Assembly (NCBI GenBank): GCA_024291935.2
Contig: CM044313.1
Location: 89,217,001-89,281,000 of the forward strand
Source of the DNA: Okapia johnstoni
Lineage: Eukaryota; Chordata; Mammalia; Artiodactyla; Giraffidae
Direction: 5' to 3'
Length of the DNA stretch: 64,000 nt
The notes below the pieces were generated by a model. It saw nothing but the letters and a program-made list of their open reading frames with translations, was not told where the DNA came from and searched no databases. The position numbers and the translations under genes were made by a program. Below are positions 45,791-57,577 of the stretch, piece by piece; the first letter of the stretch is position 1, and every line of letters starts with the position of its first letter.

Positions 45791-47146
45791 GTTTTATCTG
45801 TTAATGTTCTTCTCTGTGACAACAGAAATTAACTTTACTTGCCAATGTTTAGTAGAGGACTACGGTAATATTCGAGGCTCCTGTAATCCAAACTGATTAT
45901 CCAGATGATTTGAACCTTGGGCCTCAGAGACAGTTGGTTTTTCTAATTCTGCTTCACTCTTTCCCAAATATGTAATCTCTTTGATTCCCCACAGAAAATC
46001 TAGAGTGCTTTACCAAAGCCCCTCCAGGAGTACCAAAGTTGGGGGAGAGTGAGATAGAATGAGGAAAAGTCAATAACGCATTCACCATTTAACTGAGAGG
46101 AGACCATCCTAACCTGGGGGCATGCATGCATTCACTCAGACTTTTTGAGATGTGGAGAAAAGGAAGTGAGGAAGAAAATAGAGTCGGAAATCATTCTTAG
46201 TTAATTGTTTAGGTTTTTATAATGTTCAACAATAGATTTTTGTATTCCTTATCACTCTTTACTAATAACCCTTTGTTCAGGGGCTTTTATGAGAAAAGGC
46301 AAAACATAGGCTGCAAATGGTCTAAAGAGTCAAAATCATAACAGAGGTAAATTTCCAACGACAGGAGGTCACTGCTGGAGTCAGCTGATTGGATTTAAAA
46401 AAAAAGAAAAAACTAGCACTGTAACCTGAAAAATAATTAATATTGAAAAGTCACTACTGGGAGTCCAGAGAGGAGGGCAAAGACTGCCACAGTGGGTTAG
46501 GATTACTCTTTATGTGATGAGTCAGCCTCCCTGGTCAGGCACTTCTCAGGAGTCACACATCTTGTGTGCAGTGGGGGCCTCTGCCTCGGCATCACAGCCC
46601 TTGCTATCATGGATCTATTACTCAGTCCTCCAGGAAGATGGATCTTGTTAGTCATCAGGAGTGGCAACCTGAGTAAGTAGAGCAGGCTCTGAGAACAACT
46701 CGATCCCAGTCAGTTGTATTTCTAAAATGACATCTACATCAATGACACAGACTGTTCAATCAATAGCAACAGTTTGTTTCCAGTTTGCAGCTCTTAAGAG
46801 GGGAATGTTTAACTGGCCAATCTGTAGTTTTCCAAATGATAGACTCAGAGAGCAACAGCGAAACCCAAGGGTAAGTGAAACTATGACAAGTTTTGCCAAA
46901 CTGCATATCGACCAGGGCTTGGAGCATGATCTTAAGTTCTGTTGATTGAACACTGAACCCAAATCAGTTTTTGGCTCTGCCTACCTGGTGTTTACGTTGA
47001 ATTGTGCAGCAGTCTCGTAGATAACCTTGGGTTTCAGCTAAGCTAAACCACCAGTGAACCAGTCCCATGCATGTAAGGGAACCTCTGTAAATCAAGAGCT
47101 TTATGAACCAGTGGTTCTCATTCAAGTAGTGCAGTGGAGGTAAAGT
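45791..47146. other. Unique DNA, no gene supported
   Basis: 46450-46980 is of more balanced composition. The open frame 46727-46945 (+) contains a donor-like AGG|GTAAGTG at 46871, but I see no matching acceptor or known domain, so I do not call an exon. Confidence 0.4.
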
Positions 47147-47359
47147 GTTAGTCCACTCAGTCAAGTCGAACTCTTTGTGACCCCGAGGACTGTAGCCTGC
47201 CAGGCTCCTCTGTCCATGGAATCCTCCAAGAAGGAATACTGGAGTGGGTTGCCATTCCCTTCTCCAGGGGATCTTCCAGACCCAGGGATCAAACCCAGAC
47301 CCAGGGATTGAACCTGGATTTCAGGCAGATTCTTTACTGTCTGAGCCACCAGGGAAGCA
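47147..47359 (-). repeat. Bov-tA SINE (left arm of an inverted pair)
   Basis: On +: AGTCCACTCAGTCAAGTCGA to GAGCCACCAGGGAAGC. It has an internal short duplication of CCCAGGGATnnAACC (47281-47312). Confidence 0.93.
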
Positions 47360-47440
47360 AATGTTCTCCCAAAGAGATAGCTGTCACTTTTTTTTTCATG
47401 TAAATACCCACTGAGGCAGCTTTTTTCCCCCCAAAAGACA

Positions 47441-47672
47441 GTTCCCCTGATAGCTCAGTCGGTAAAGAATCTGCCTGCAGTACATGAGACCACCTGCAGC
47501 ACAAGAGACCGGGGTTCAATCCCTGGCTTGGGAAGCTACCCCTGGAGAAGGAAACGGCAATCCGCTCCAGTATTCTTGCCTGGAAAACCCCATAGACAGA
47601 GGAGCCTGGGGGGCTATAGTCCACAGGGCCTCAAGAGTCAGACACAACTTAGCAACTAAACCACCACACCAC
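47441..47672 (+). repeat. Bov-tA SINE (right arm of an inverted pair)
   Basis: GTTCCCCTGATAGCTCAGTC to CTTAGCAACTAAACCACCAC. The head contains a short duplication (CCTGCAGTACATGAGACCA and CCTGCAGCACAAGAGACC). It faces the minus-strand SINE 81 bp upstream. Confidence 0.93.
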
Positions 47673-48434
47673 TAGTGTTGGAGTTGGTGTCTGTGTCCAA
47701 TAGGTGGCACTGTTGCACAGGGGACGGGCTCTCAGTATGCCAGCAGCCATTAGGAAGTTCAATTGTGATTCATTTCTCTTTTTTTCCTGGGTTACTACAT
47801 TGTTCCCCTTTGATCCTTGGGGAGGGAACAGGTTGAAGGTGGTGGTGGGGTGCAAGTGTGATACTTCCCTAACATTTCTCAGAGTGGCAAACCCTGAATG
47901 GGCGCATCTTCCCTAATCTGTATGTCCCAAGGATGTGCAAACACAAAACACATCACTGCTACTGGTATATTCAGCAGAGAATGTTAGAACAGTGCCTGTG
48001 AATTTGCTCTAGGTCCCCATCCACAAAGTCACCTTAGCCTTCTTCCTCCACCATGTCCTTAACCTAATTTCCCTCCGTTGAATTTGCATGTCTTCTTCCC
48101 TCCTGAAACCTGCTTGTTTGATGACCTTGGTACCTGTACCCAGCAAAGCTATAACAGTTTCGGTCCCTCCTCTTCACCAGCATACCTGGATGGCCTTCTG
48201 TGTCTTCCAGGAACAAGGAGAGCTCATTTCCACTTCAATCATCTTTCTCTTTTAAGCAACTGAGCTCTGGTTAGGGAGGATGGAACGATCAGGGAATGCA
48301 GAAGTAGAGAGGGGCTTCATACTAATAGGTTTGGCACACTTCCTGTCAGTTTTATTGGCCTATATACCACTTATATCTTAACCAAATGAACTTCTAAAGT
48401 CTTGGATTGACTCAAAGCTCTTTACTGCATACTA
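47673..48434. other. Unique DNA, no gene seen
   Basis: More GC than the window average. Overlapping small frames on both strands (47649-47855, 47704-47916, 48078-48263) have no recognisable domain. Confidence 0.45.
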
Positions 48435-48698
48435 ATTGATGCTGAAGCCAAAGCCCCAATACTTTGGCCACCTGACGGGAAGAGCTGACTCTTTGGAAAA
48501 GACCCTGATGCTGGGAAGGATTGGGGGCAAAAGTAGAAGAGGGCAGCAGAGGATGAGGTGCTTCGATAGCATCCCTGAGTCGATGAACATGAATCTGAGC
48601 AAACTCTGGGAGATGGAGGAGGACAGAGGAGCCTGGCCTGCTGCAGTCATGGGGTCACAAAGAGTCGGACCGACTTAGCGACTGAACAACAGCAATAG
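48435..48698 (+). mobile_element. BovB LINE 3'-end fragment
   Basis: TTGATGCTGAAGCCAAAGCC, CTTTGGCCACCTGACGGGAA, GATTGGGGGCAAAAGTAGAA, ending GACTTAGCGACTGAACAACA. It encodes only the ORF2 C-terminal tail; the plus-strand frame 48436-48678 is that tail. Confidence 0.93.
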
Positions 48699-49066
48699 CT
48701 TTCAGAGTTTATTTTCGTTTTGGAGACTCCTGGGGTCAGCAGCCACAGTCACGTTGCTTTTTGGTTTGGACCACTGAGCTTGCTAACCCAAAGTCATAAT
48801 TTCAACCTTTCCTCTGCCTACCCAGAACCTAAAACCAAAAATACCATCTGAGCAGCACATTTAAATCACACATCTCACTGCTCAGCCCCTCCGCATCAAT
48901 TTAACTCTTATTCATTAGCAGGTATGACAGTGGATAACCCAACCTTCTCTCCATCCCCAGCTATGCACCTTTCACAGAGCTGAGAGCATCCACTAACAGA
49001 TCTCTGAAAGTGTCTTATATCCCTGAACCCACTCCTCAGGGCTGTCCAACAGCTCTTCTTGGAAGC
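48699..49066. other. Unique DNA
   Basis: No recognisable repeat or exon. Confidence 0.45.
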
Positions 49067-49334
49067 TCTGCCTCTGTCAACACCCCATCCTCACTGACGA
49101 AGTTAACATTATGGATCCGGGATCTTTCCTATCTTGAAGCTAACAGTTTAGCCTGACACAGCTTCATGGATGCTGACAGGCGTCACAGGAAGTTAATGAA
49201 TCTGCCTCTGTCAACACCCCATCCTCACTGACAAAGTTAACATTATGGATCCGGGATCTTTCCTATCTTGAAGCTAACAGTTTAGCCTGACACAGCTTCA
49301 TGGATGCTGACAGGCGTCACAGGACGTTAATGAC
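49067..49334. repeat. 134-bp tandem duplication, near identical
   Basis: TCTGCCTCTGTCAACACCCC starts at 49067 and at 49201; CGTCACAGGA at 49181 and 49315. Only about two substitutions are visible between the copies (GACGAAG/GACAAAG, AGGAAGTT/AGGACGTT). The unit is unique sequence with no transposon ends. Confidence 0.96.
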
Positions 49335-49514
49335 AGAAGCAAAGACCTTTATCACTCATGGCACAGAAAGCATCATGAACTTTGGCACATTGGTCTCAGT
49401 TTCCCTTGCCCCTTCATCCCCATCCCTGAGTCCCATGGTAGAGATGCAGATAGACCCATGTAAATGCCTGCATACACACTGGTTTGTATTCAGTGTTTTG
49501 AGCAGTCTGACGTT

Positions 49515-50150
49515 TTTAAAATTTTTTAAATATTTTTTGGAAGTATAATTGACAACATTATATTAGTTTCAGGTGTATAACAATGAGTTGACATTGATAT
49601 ACATTTCAAAATGGTCATCATAATAATTCTAGCTACCATATGTTACCATGCGTGTGTGCTTAGTTGCTTGAGTCATGTCCAACTCTTTGCAACCCTATGA
49701 ACTGTAGCCTGCCAGGCTCCTCTGTCCATGGGATTCTACAGGCAAGAAAAAATACTGGAGTGGGTTACTGTGCCCTCCTCCAGGGGACCTTCTGGACCCA
49801 GGGATTGAATCTGCATCTCTTGCGTCTCCTGCAGTGGCAGATTACTGACCACTAGTGCCACCTGGGAAGCCCATATGTCATCATACAGAGCTACAAAACT
49901 TTTTTTGTGTATGTATGTGTGATGTTTAAGATTTACTTTCTTAGCAACTTTCACATTTGCAGTACGATGTTATTGACTATAGTTCCCATGCTGTATGTTA
50001 CATCCCCATGGCTTATTTTATAACTGGAAGTTTGTACCTCTTGACCCATCCCTTCCACTGATTTTGGCCACCCGCAACCCCTCTTCCATCTTGCAATGGT
50101 CAGTCTATTCTCTGAATCTACTAGTTCTATTTTGCTTTGTTTGCTTCTTT
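49515..50150 (-). mobile_element. L1 LINE 3' part, split by a SINE
   Basis: On +: TTTTGGAAGTATAATTGACA, TTAGTTTCAGGTGTATAACA, then, after a SINE, ATGTTATTGACTATAGTTCC, TGCTGTATGTTACATCCCCA, TTATTTTATAACTGGAAGTT, the reversed L1 3'UTR. Confidence 0.88.
49650..49871 (-). repeat. Bov-tA SINE inside L1, with TSD
   Basis: On +: GCTTAGTTGCTTGAGTCATG to CCACCTGGGAAGC. Flanked by CATATGTTACCAT (49637-49649) and CATATGTCATCAT (49872-49884). Confidence 0.95.
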
Positions 50151-52149
50151 GAATCCTTTGTAATGGGTAGTAAGCATGCCTATTCTTTGTCCCAGGGAGT
50201 GACCTACCTTTACTATACTGGACAGTAAACACACACACTGTCTTTGTTCCAAAGATAGTCATTATCTTTGTCTTCCAAAACTAATTGCCCTAAGAACACC
50301 CTTGAAAATGTAGTTTACGGCAAAGACACTGTTTCTTTGCTCATGGGACATACAAAAATGCAAGACACTTGATAGACAGTCACCTCCCAAAGACTGATAT
50401 AGAGAAGTATATATTCAGGAATAAAATAAAAGGCTTATGCAATATGCTCATTTTTATGATATTAAAAATTGTTCATTAAGAGGAGTACTATGTATGTAGT
50501 TGGACACCTTTCTAACTTTCAAATTATCTATATTGGTGTTTTTATTTTATGTTAGATTTGATCTAAATTTTATAGATGGTAACTTTTTTTAAATTCAATG
50601 TAATCTTCATCTGTCTTTACTTGTATCAAAAATGCATATATATGGGCATGTGTATATCTATATATACACATATATGTCATAGATATATAAGTTTTTAAAG
50701 AGTACTTCTATTTTAAAGTATGGGTACATTTATTGGCAGAATATAAATACACTTTGAAAGTGTATAATTCAGAATATATTTGAGTTATATATTAACATTG
50801 TTCCATAAACTTGCATCTGAATTTTCATTTTAAAAACTCAGGAAATCATTTGTCAGTGACATAGATACATAAAGTTAATTTGTATTTTAAAACAGTAAAT
50901 ATTGGTAAAGAAAATATGATGTATAACTGTGTGGTTTCTCCATGATAGAGTTGACATCTGTAAAATTTAAACCAAAATTTTATATTAGCTATGTGACAAA
51001 AATTTCAGTTATAAATACATTTTAACATCTTGGTATGATAAAAGATGTATTGAAACACATGGAAATAGTCTCAATTTTAAATAAAGTATGCTACCAGTCA
51101 TAAAGTTTGTGTATTAAATATAGTATTGGACAGCTAGTTAACTATATAGCTCCCTATCAGGAATTACATCCTTAATCTAACTCAGAGAAAGCTTTGCTTT
51201 CGGCTGACCATCTTTGACCATCTGGTACAGAATATTCTTATTTGCCATTTCAACAGTTTAATGTATGAGAAAGCGTTATTCATCAAATACTTTTTCTCTT
51301 AATTGCAAATATACTGTACAGTTTATAGGGAAATGAAAAGGCAAGCCTTATAAATGAATGAGTCAGTTGATGTAATAAAATAACAAATTCATAATAAAGT
51401 AAATATTATAGAGATTGCTGACTGAATGAGATTGAGGAGTAACTATACTCACTTCCTATTAGTGTCACACCTGCTTAGAGATTAAATTGCATTATTTTAT
51501 GCTACATTAAAATGGCATTTTCTAGAGTGATATTTTACATTTCTGATGAGCAGTGGTGAATGCCTTGGTGCATTCTATTTTTTGCAGTGAACATTTCTAT
51601 TAGCGACAATTCATCCATAATTTCATTTCGGCAAAAAGGCAATGTCAGACAGGACACAGGTGTATACACTTCTTTTTCTAAACCGTAGTAATAAGGCATT
51701 TTAACATTGTTAATAACTTCTAGATTCAGGCAGATGGAACTTCAATTTAATGCTTCGTCTGAATGCCACCTCGTGCAAACATTAATACTGAGTAAAACCT
51801 GTGTTTTGAAGAAAGAGCACAATTTTCTATCTTATGATTTTGAATTAGATTATTTTTAAAAAGCTGCGGTTATTGACATCTTGTGTTATGTTTACATTTT
51901 ATTTCTGTTGGTAATTTGTATAAATATCATATAATTGCAGCATATTATTTCTGGGTGAAAAATTATGCATGGTAATTCTGGAAATGGGTAACAACTTTCT
52001 TGTTACACACAGCTCTTTGCTCAAATTAAATCTTCCGTAGAAGTTCTTATTAAAAAAATGAGAATATATATATAGAAACTGACATTTCTATAATTATTTC
52101 TAAAATGCTTCTACATAGAAAGGAAGAAGTGCGAAAATTACAAGAACAT
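50151..52149. other. Unique AT-rich DNA, possible conserved stretch
   Basis: 2 kb without a transposon recognised. 51180-51960 has scattered CpGs and higher complexity (TTGCAGTGAACATTTCTATT, ATAATTTCATTTCGGC, GGAACTTCAATTTAATGC). No open frame of note. It could be a conserved non-coding element, unproven. Confidence 0.4.
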
Positions 52150-52332
52150 TGGACTTTCTGGTGGTCCAGTGGCTAAGACTCCACATGCTACAATCCATGG
52201 GGTGGCAAAGATTTGGACACCACTGAGTGATTGAGCATGCACACACGAGAAACTAGGTCTCACATGCTGCAACTAAAGATCCCTTGTGCCACAGCTAAGA
52301 CCAGGCACAGCCAAATAAATAAACAAATATTA
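52150..52332 (+). repeat. CHR-type SINE with a Bov-A segment inside
   Basis: Head TGGACTTTCTGGTGGTCCAG and tail CTAAGACCAGGCACAGCCAA followed by ATAAATAAACAAAT are CHR. The middle (52191-52244, CAATCCATGGGGTGGCAAAG to GATTGAGCATGCACAC) is the 3' end of Bov-A. No obvious TSD surrounds the Bov-A part. Confidence 0.82.
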
Positions 52333-53425
52333 AGAAAAATACATGGATCTGAATCAGTGCAAGGAAACCCCTTATGATATTTAGGATAGCCTTTACTGTT
52401 TTCCTCATTCAGCATATATTTATTGAACCAATTAAAATATTTAGGAAAGTGATTCATTCATTCTGTGAAACCATTTTATTGGTTAGCAGGGATTTAATTT
52501 CTGCCCTAGTTGGGAAATGTGTTTGTAGCATAATTATTGGTAAATCAAATTATTTTCAAGCCTTCCCATTCCTTCTTAAAGAAATGACAGTGTGATAATT
52601 ATTGAAGCAATATGTCCAGCCAATTAAATATTTCAATGAGAAATTAATGCTACAATAGCAAAGTGATTTATTTAAGAAAACATGCTACTAACAGGAGCAA
52701 ACAAATTGCATATTAATGCACCAAGGCATGTAGAACACTGCTGGTAGCAAATTAAATGAAGAAAACAAGTGCCTTGGTAAGACCAAATTTTATGTGGAAA
52801 GAAACGTGAATACACACCATCAGCTTTTACTTTGCTATTATTAGATACATCTTTTGGAAGTTTATCTATTGAACGGAGTATTTAACTTTGAGAGATAGAT
52901 AAACGATTTCATTGGATGCAAAACTCCCTATTTAAAAGACTCAATCTGTTAACTATCTTAATCTTCAGTAGGGATTGAAACATATAATGTCAATAAGTTC
53001 TAAGTCTATTTCACATTCAGTCTCACATACAAAACGGCTTGTAAGAGTAAGCATTCAAGCTTCCAAAAACAGAATCCATTCTCCAATTTCGCCCCACCCA
53101 TTCACCACAGTGCTTAAGTTTTGCTGATTAAAAATAAATTAAAGAACACAAAACTAAACAAAAGCTTGACTAGAAAAATCTGCATGAAATTTGGATACAT
53201 TTAAAATGTGAAGACAGGTATCAGACACTCAAATGAACTAAGATATCCGTTGCTTTGTAAGTCATGCCTGATAGTATTTATCCTAATAAGAGACAGCATA
53301 GTAAGCAACTAAAGTAAATATTGTAGTATTCTCCAGGAGTGTATACACATAAAAATAACCCACATTATTAATAATAAAAAGCAGACCCTGGGATGGCTGG
53401 ATGCCTACCCTTCTCTTCACAGTAT
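52333..53425. other. Unique AT-rich DNA, no gene seen
   Basis: Contains ATTAATG/ATGCAAAT-like homeodomain or POU-type motifs around 52640-52760 but nothing decisive. No splice-supported frame. Confidence 0.4.
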
Positions 53426-53429
53426 CAAT

Positions 53430-53650
53430 TCGCGTGCATGTGAGCTCAGTCATATCCGATTCTTTGTGACCCCATGGACTGTGGCCCACCAGGATCCTCT
53501 GTCTATGGGATTTCCCAGGCAAGAATACTGGAATGGGTTGCCATTTCCTTCTCCAGGGGACCTTCTCAACCCAGGGATTGAACCCATGTCTTTTATGTAT
53601 TCTGCCTTGGTAGGCAGATTCGTTACCACTGGTGCCACCCGGGGGAAACC
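53430..53650 (-). repeat. Bov-tA SINE
   Basis: On +: GAGCTCAGTCATATCCGATT, GACCCCATGGACTGTGGCCC, AAGAATACTGGAATGGGTTG, GGTGCCACCCGGGGGAAACC. The 205-aa frame across 53283-53900 is just this SINE plus flanks. Confidence 0.93.
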
Positions 53651-54334
53651 AGTGGTATAATTCAGGAATAGAAAATTGAGCAAAAATATATTCACTAGGA
53701 GTGCCTTGAGCCTGTAGATATGAGGACCTCACTTTAGGAAATATTGACGGGAAAATTTGCAAGATACAAGGGTAGTCATTGTTCACTCTATTTGTACAAT
53801 GTGTTTCTAATTTATCCTTATTTCTAATATATCCAGTACAGTTAACATGAACCAAGCACTGATCATCACTCATTTGGATTGACTTCTTAACAGATGTCAT
53901 TACTTAGACTCTTGTCCTTGTCCCATCCCCTCAACAGAGCAGTCAGAAGGATTTATGTCAAATATAAAAATGATCCTGTCATATTCCCCTATCAAAATCA
54001 GCCATTGAGATCTAATTAGATATAAAATCATACTGATAATTTTTACCATTATATTCACATGCTGCAAAAATGAATCTTAACCTGCAGAAATGATAATATA
54101 AATTTAATTTAAAATATAATATCATTTTTATGTCACTCAGTTCAGGTTAAGTCATGATGAAATAATGATGGATGCAAAATGCTAAGCAACTTATGACCAC
54201 ACATTTTACTTTCTCACTGACATCACACGTTCACTGTAAAATTGAATTCATGACATGTGCACACTGCTATATTTAAAGTGGATAACCAGCAAAGACCTAC
54301 TCTATAGCACAAGAGTCTCTGTTCAAAATTATGC
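53651..54334. other. Unique AT-rich DNA
   Basis: No recognisable feature. Confidence 0.45.
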
Positions 54335-54462
54335 AACTTACATGGGAAAATAATTTGAAAAAGAACAGATACATGTATATGTATAACTGCGTCACTTTGC
54401 TGTACACTTGAAACTAACAACATTATTTATCACTTATACTCCAATATAAAACAAAAAGTTAA
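54335..54462 (+). mobile_element. L1 LINE 3'-end fragment
   Basis: ACAGATACATGTATATGTAT, CACTTTGCTGTACACTTGAA, ACTAACAACATTATTTATCA, TTATACTCCAATATAAAACA: a typical L1 3' terminus. Confidence 0.85.
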
Positions 54463-54599
54463 AAATTGAAATTAAAATTCAGGTCCTTTTCAGTTCTGGG
54501 ATCTAAACATTGGCATTTTTTTATGTACTTGTATAATGTTGCTGGATACAAATGGTATTGAAATTTACTCTTAGAAATCTACTGAATACTCAGTAAATA

Positions 54600-54700
54600 T
54601 ATATATATTTTTTAATTTTTTGGCTATGTTGCACAGCTTCTGGATCTTAGTTCCCTGACCAGGGATAGAACTCAGGCCGTGGCCTAACTACTATATTTTA
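54600..54700 (-). repeat. CHR-type SINE fragment
   Basis: On +: TTGGCTATGTTGCACAGCTT, GGATCTTAGTTCCCTGACCA, GGGATAGAACTCAGGCCGTG, the reversed CHR SINE. An AT/T-rich tail at 54598-54620. Confidence 0.8.
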
Positions 54701-54726
54701 TAATGGTATTTCTTAGTTATATTCTT

Positions 54727-55092
54727 TCGAATTGTGATGCTGAAGAAGACTCTTGAGAATCCCTTATACTGCAAGGAGACCAAACCAGTCAATCCTAAAG
54801 CGAATCAACCTTGAATATTCATTGGAAGGACTGATGCTGAAGCTGAAACTCCAATACTTTGGCCACCTGATCCGAAGAGCTGACTCATTGGAAAAGACCC
54901 TAATGCTGGGAAAGATTGAGGGCAGGAAGAGAAGTGGGTGACAGAGGATGAGATGGATGGATGGCATCACTGACTCAGTGGACACGAGTTTGAGCAAACT
55001 CCAGGAGATACTGACGGACAGGGAAGCCTGGTGTGCTGCAGTCCATGGAGTTGCAGAGAATCAGGCACGACTTAACGACTGAAAAACAACAG
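54727..55092 (+). mobile_element. BovB LINE 3'-end fragment
   Basis: AATTGTGATGCTGAAGAAGA, GGACTGATGCTGAAGCTGAA, CAATACTTTGGCCACCTGAT, ending GACTTAACGACTGAAAAACA. Open frames on both strands here are ORF2 tail and its antisense. Confidence 0.93.
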
Positions 55093-55195
55093 TGCTTATC
55101 TTTAGATTCAAAGTATGAAGTGCCTTCACCTAAACCTCTGTTTTATTAAGAAATCTACAAGCCTAAGCATTTACCAAGTATGATTATTAAGCCCC

Positions 55196-55305
55196 AGCTG
55201 GGTAAGGACAATCTTATCTACTGTTGTATATTCAGTGCATTACATTATTCTTTATCCAGAATGGGTTATTTATAAATATTTGTTGAATGAATAATCATAT
55301 GCAAG
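55196..55305 (+). repeat. L2 LINE 3' end, old
   Basis: CTACTGTTGTATATTCAGTG and TAAATATTTGTTGAATGAAT fit the L2 terminus. Confidence 0.55.
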
Positions 55306-55881
55306 TTAATATAAATATTACCTTAAGATTTTGATATCTAGCTAGGGCAGACCAGATAAACAGTACATCTTACTATAGGCATTTATGACTCAGTGCTCTT
55401 TGAGTTTCTTGCTTAGACTTGGAAGAATCAGCTAAGTAGCTTTGTACCATGTAGGAGAGTTTACAAATTATAAAGTTTAGTTGAATATTCTTAGTGGCAT
55501 CTTCTTCAGCAGAGATATTCTAATATTTTGCGGACATATGTACATTTACAACAATAGCCATATTTACTTTGTATATTTTTATTTGTTTATAAATTATATG
55601 CATATAACAATGAACCAATCAATGGTGTAAATTTTACATCACACAAAATATAATCTAAAATAGTGAAATGGTAAGAATAGAAATGTGTTCTAATAGTTTA
55701 GCCCAACTGGAAACCTCTGTGCCACCCTATCAGAGGATTCTGGGAGATGTTGAAAAGCCTAACGTCCAAGAACTTGAGAGGTGCATAAGCCGTGTTGTTT
55801 GGGGTCAACACTGAGAAGCTCATTTTAATTACTTTAATTATCATTTTAGTTCAGTTTGTATTATTTTCTTTAGGATAAGAT
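55306..55881. other. Unique AT-rich DNA
   Basis: No recognisable feature. Confidence 0.45.
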
Positions 55882-55892
55882 GCATAGTATAT

Positions 55893-56116
55893 CGGGGCTT
55901 CCCAGGTGGCACCGTGGTGAAGAATCTGCCTGCCAATGCAGGAGATGCGGGTTTGATCACTGCATTGAGAAGATCCCCTGGAGGAGGAAATGGCAACCCT
56001 CTCCAGTATTCCTGCCTGGAAAACTCCGTGGACAGAGGAGCCTGGCCGGCTACAGTCCATGGGGTCACAAAGAGTCAGAAATGACTGAGCAATTGAGCAG
56101 AGCACAGCACACAGCA
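55893..56116 (+). repeat. Bov-tA SINE with TSD
   Basis: GGGGCTTCCCAGGTGGCACC to GAGCAGAGCACAGCACACAG. Flanked by GCATAGTATAT (55882-55892) and GCATGGTATAT (56117-56127). Confidence 0.95.
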
Positions 56117-56127
56117 GCATGGTATAT

Positions 56128-56615
56128 TAAGCCAATGAGAACAAATAAGATTGATTTGTCTTTAGATTTTTGAATTATTTTAAACATCTTTGCTTTGGTT
56201 TCCATCAATTTCCTTCCTTAGTGTATGGTTTCATGCCATACAGATAATTCATTCAAAAAGGTGAGAATGTTAATCTCTCCTTAAGTTGTTCAGTGAGCTA
56301 CAAGGATGTCCTCTGATGATTGAGTGAAATGACACAGAAAAAAATCCAAGCCAGTGTTAATAATGACAACAGTCCAATATAAAAAAAAAAGCTAAAAAAA
56401 AAAGAGCAAGCTAATTACAAGTGCTTTGAATAAAAACAGTGACAACTGAGTTGGGGTCACTACTTACTAATAACTGTTAATCCAAGAGTACTTTTTGTAT
56501 TGAATAAAGAATGATTTATCAACAATGTATTATATTTCAGGCTATTTGGATACAGTAATAAGTAAAATATGATCCTTTCATCAAGGGATTTACACTGCAA
56601 TGCCAGGTATAGAAG
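56128..56615. other. Unique DNA with possible L2 trace
   Basis: 56530-56610 (TTTGGATACAGTAATAAGTA, TTCATCAAGGGATTTACACT) recalls reversed L2 3' sequence; low certainty. No gene. Confidence 0.4.
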
Positions 56616-56617
56616 AA

Positions 56618-56702
56618 TGTCCTGGGGGCTCAGAAGGTAAAGAATCAGCCTGCAATGCTAGAGACCTGGGTTCAATCTCTGGGTCAGGTACAGAAAAGTT
56701 AA
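56618..56702 (+). repeat. Bov-tA SINE fragment, tRNA-like head only
   Basis: CTGGGGGCTCAGAAGGTAAA, TGCAATGCTAGAGACCTGGG, TTCAATCTCTGGGTCAGGTA. The A and B box regions are visible but the Bov-A body is missing. Confidence 0.8.
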
Positions 56703-57376
56703 CTGGTGAGTTTCCTCCATAGTAGATACACACTCAGAATATTATGTGTTAAGAGGGCCTCTAACCATCCTGGAGAAGACAGCATATAATTGAGTTCTGA
56801 AAGCCAAGGAAAAGCTCACTTAAATAAGAGCTGGCAGTGAGAGGACAGTGCATAAAGGCTGAGAGTCAGGAGAAACTGGACATAAGTATAAATGAGAGAA
56901 TGGTAAGCAAAGTGAGGCTGATGGTGGGCAGCAATGCATGCATCCTCGTTTGATTGGAGGTGATTGGCAACCTTCGTGAAGGTGGATGCTCCATGGAGAT
57001 TAATCTTGTAGCTTATGAAGCATAGTTTGGAGGGCATGGGACAGGGTCGCTGCAGAAACATGCCTCAGTTTATCACATAAATTTCATCGGAATTCTTTCT
57101 TCTTCTTGGAAATATTTGCAGAAGTATATTTAAGTAGATTGGGTGAATAAAGCAAATGAAAAAGAACACTATATAAACAAAATAACCTCTGGTTTTCAGC
57201 ATTAGTTGTTTTTTAGCCTCACTACTGATATTTTAATATATTCCATCTTCATAGTGATTGTTTATTTGGGGAGGGGCTTAAGTTAATGTTACCACTTTCT
57301 TCTACATTTTGTGATCCATTTAATGAATTATGATAACAGGAGTCTGATCTAAGATGTTAATTTAAAAAGTGAAATT
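56703..57376. other. Unique DNA, no gene seen
   Basis: The minus-strand frame 56816-57061 (81 aa) has no recognisable domain. Confidence 0.45.
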
Positions 57377-57577
57377 ATTAGTCACTCAGTCCTGTCCAAC
57401 TCTTTGCAAAACCATGAACTGTAGCCCCCAGGCTCCTCTCCCCATGGAATTCACCAGCAAGAATACTGGAATGGGTTGCCATTCCCTTCTCCAGGGGATC
57501 TTCAGACCCAGGAATTGAACCCAAGTCTCCTGCATCACAGGTAGATTCTTTACTGTCTGAGCCATCAGGGAAGCCCA
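57377..57577 (-). repeat. Bov-tA SINE
   Basis: On +: TTAGTCACTCAGTCCTGTCC, GAATACTGGAATGGGTTGCC, CCTGCATCACAGGTAGATTC, GAGCCATCAGGGAAGCCC. Confidence 0.93.

Noticed and set aside
46727..46945. 72-aa frame ending near a strong splice donor-like GTAAGTG
   Set aside because: No acceptor at a suitable place, no recognised domain and no neighbouring exons; a single donor match is expected by chance.
53283..53900. 205-aa open frame on the - strand
   Set aside because: Its middle is a Bov-tA SINE and its ends are AT-rich flanks; no domain is recognisable.
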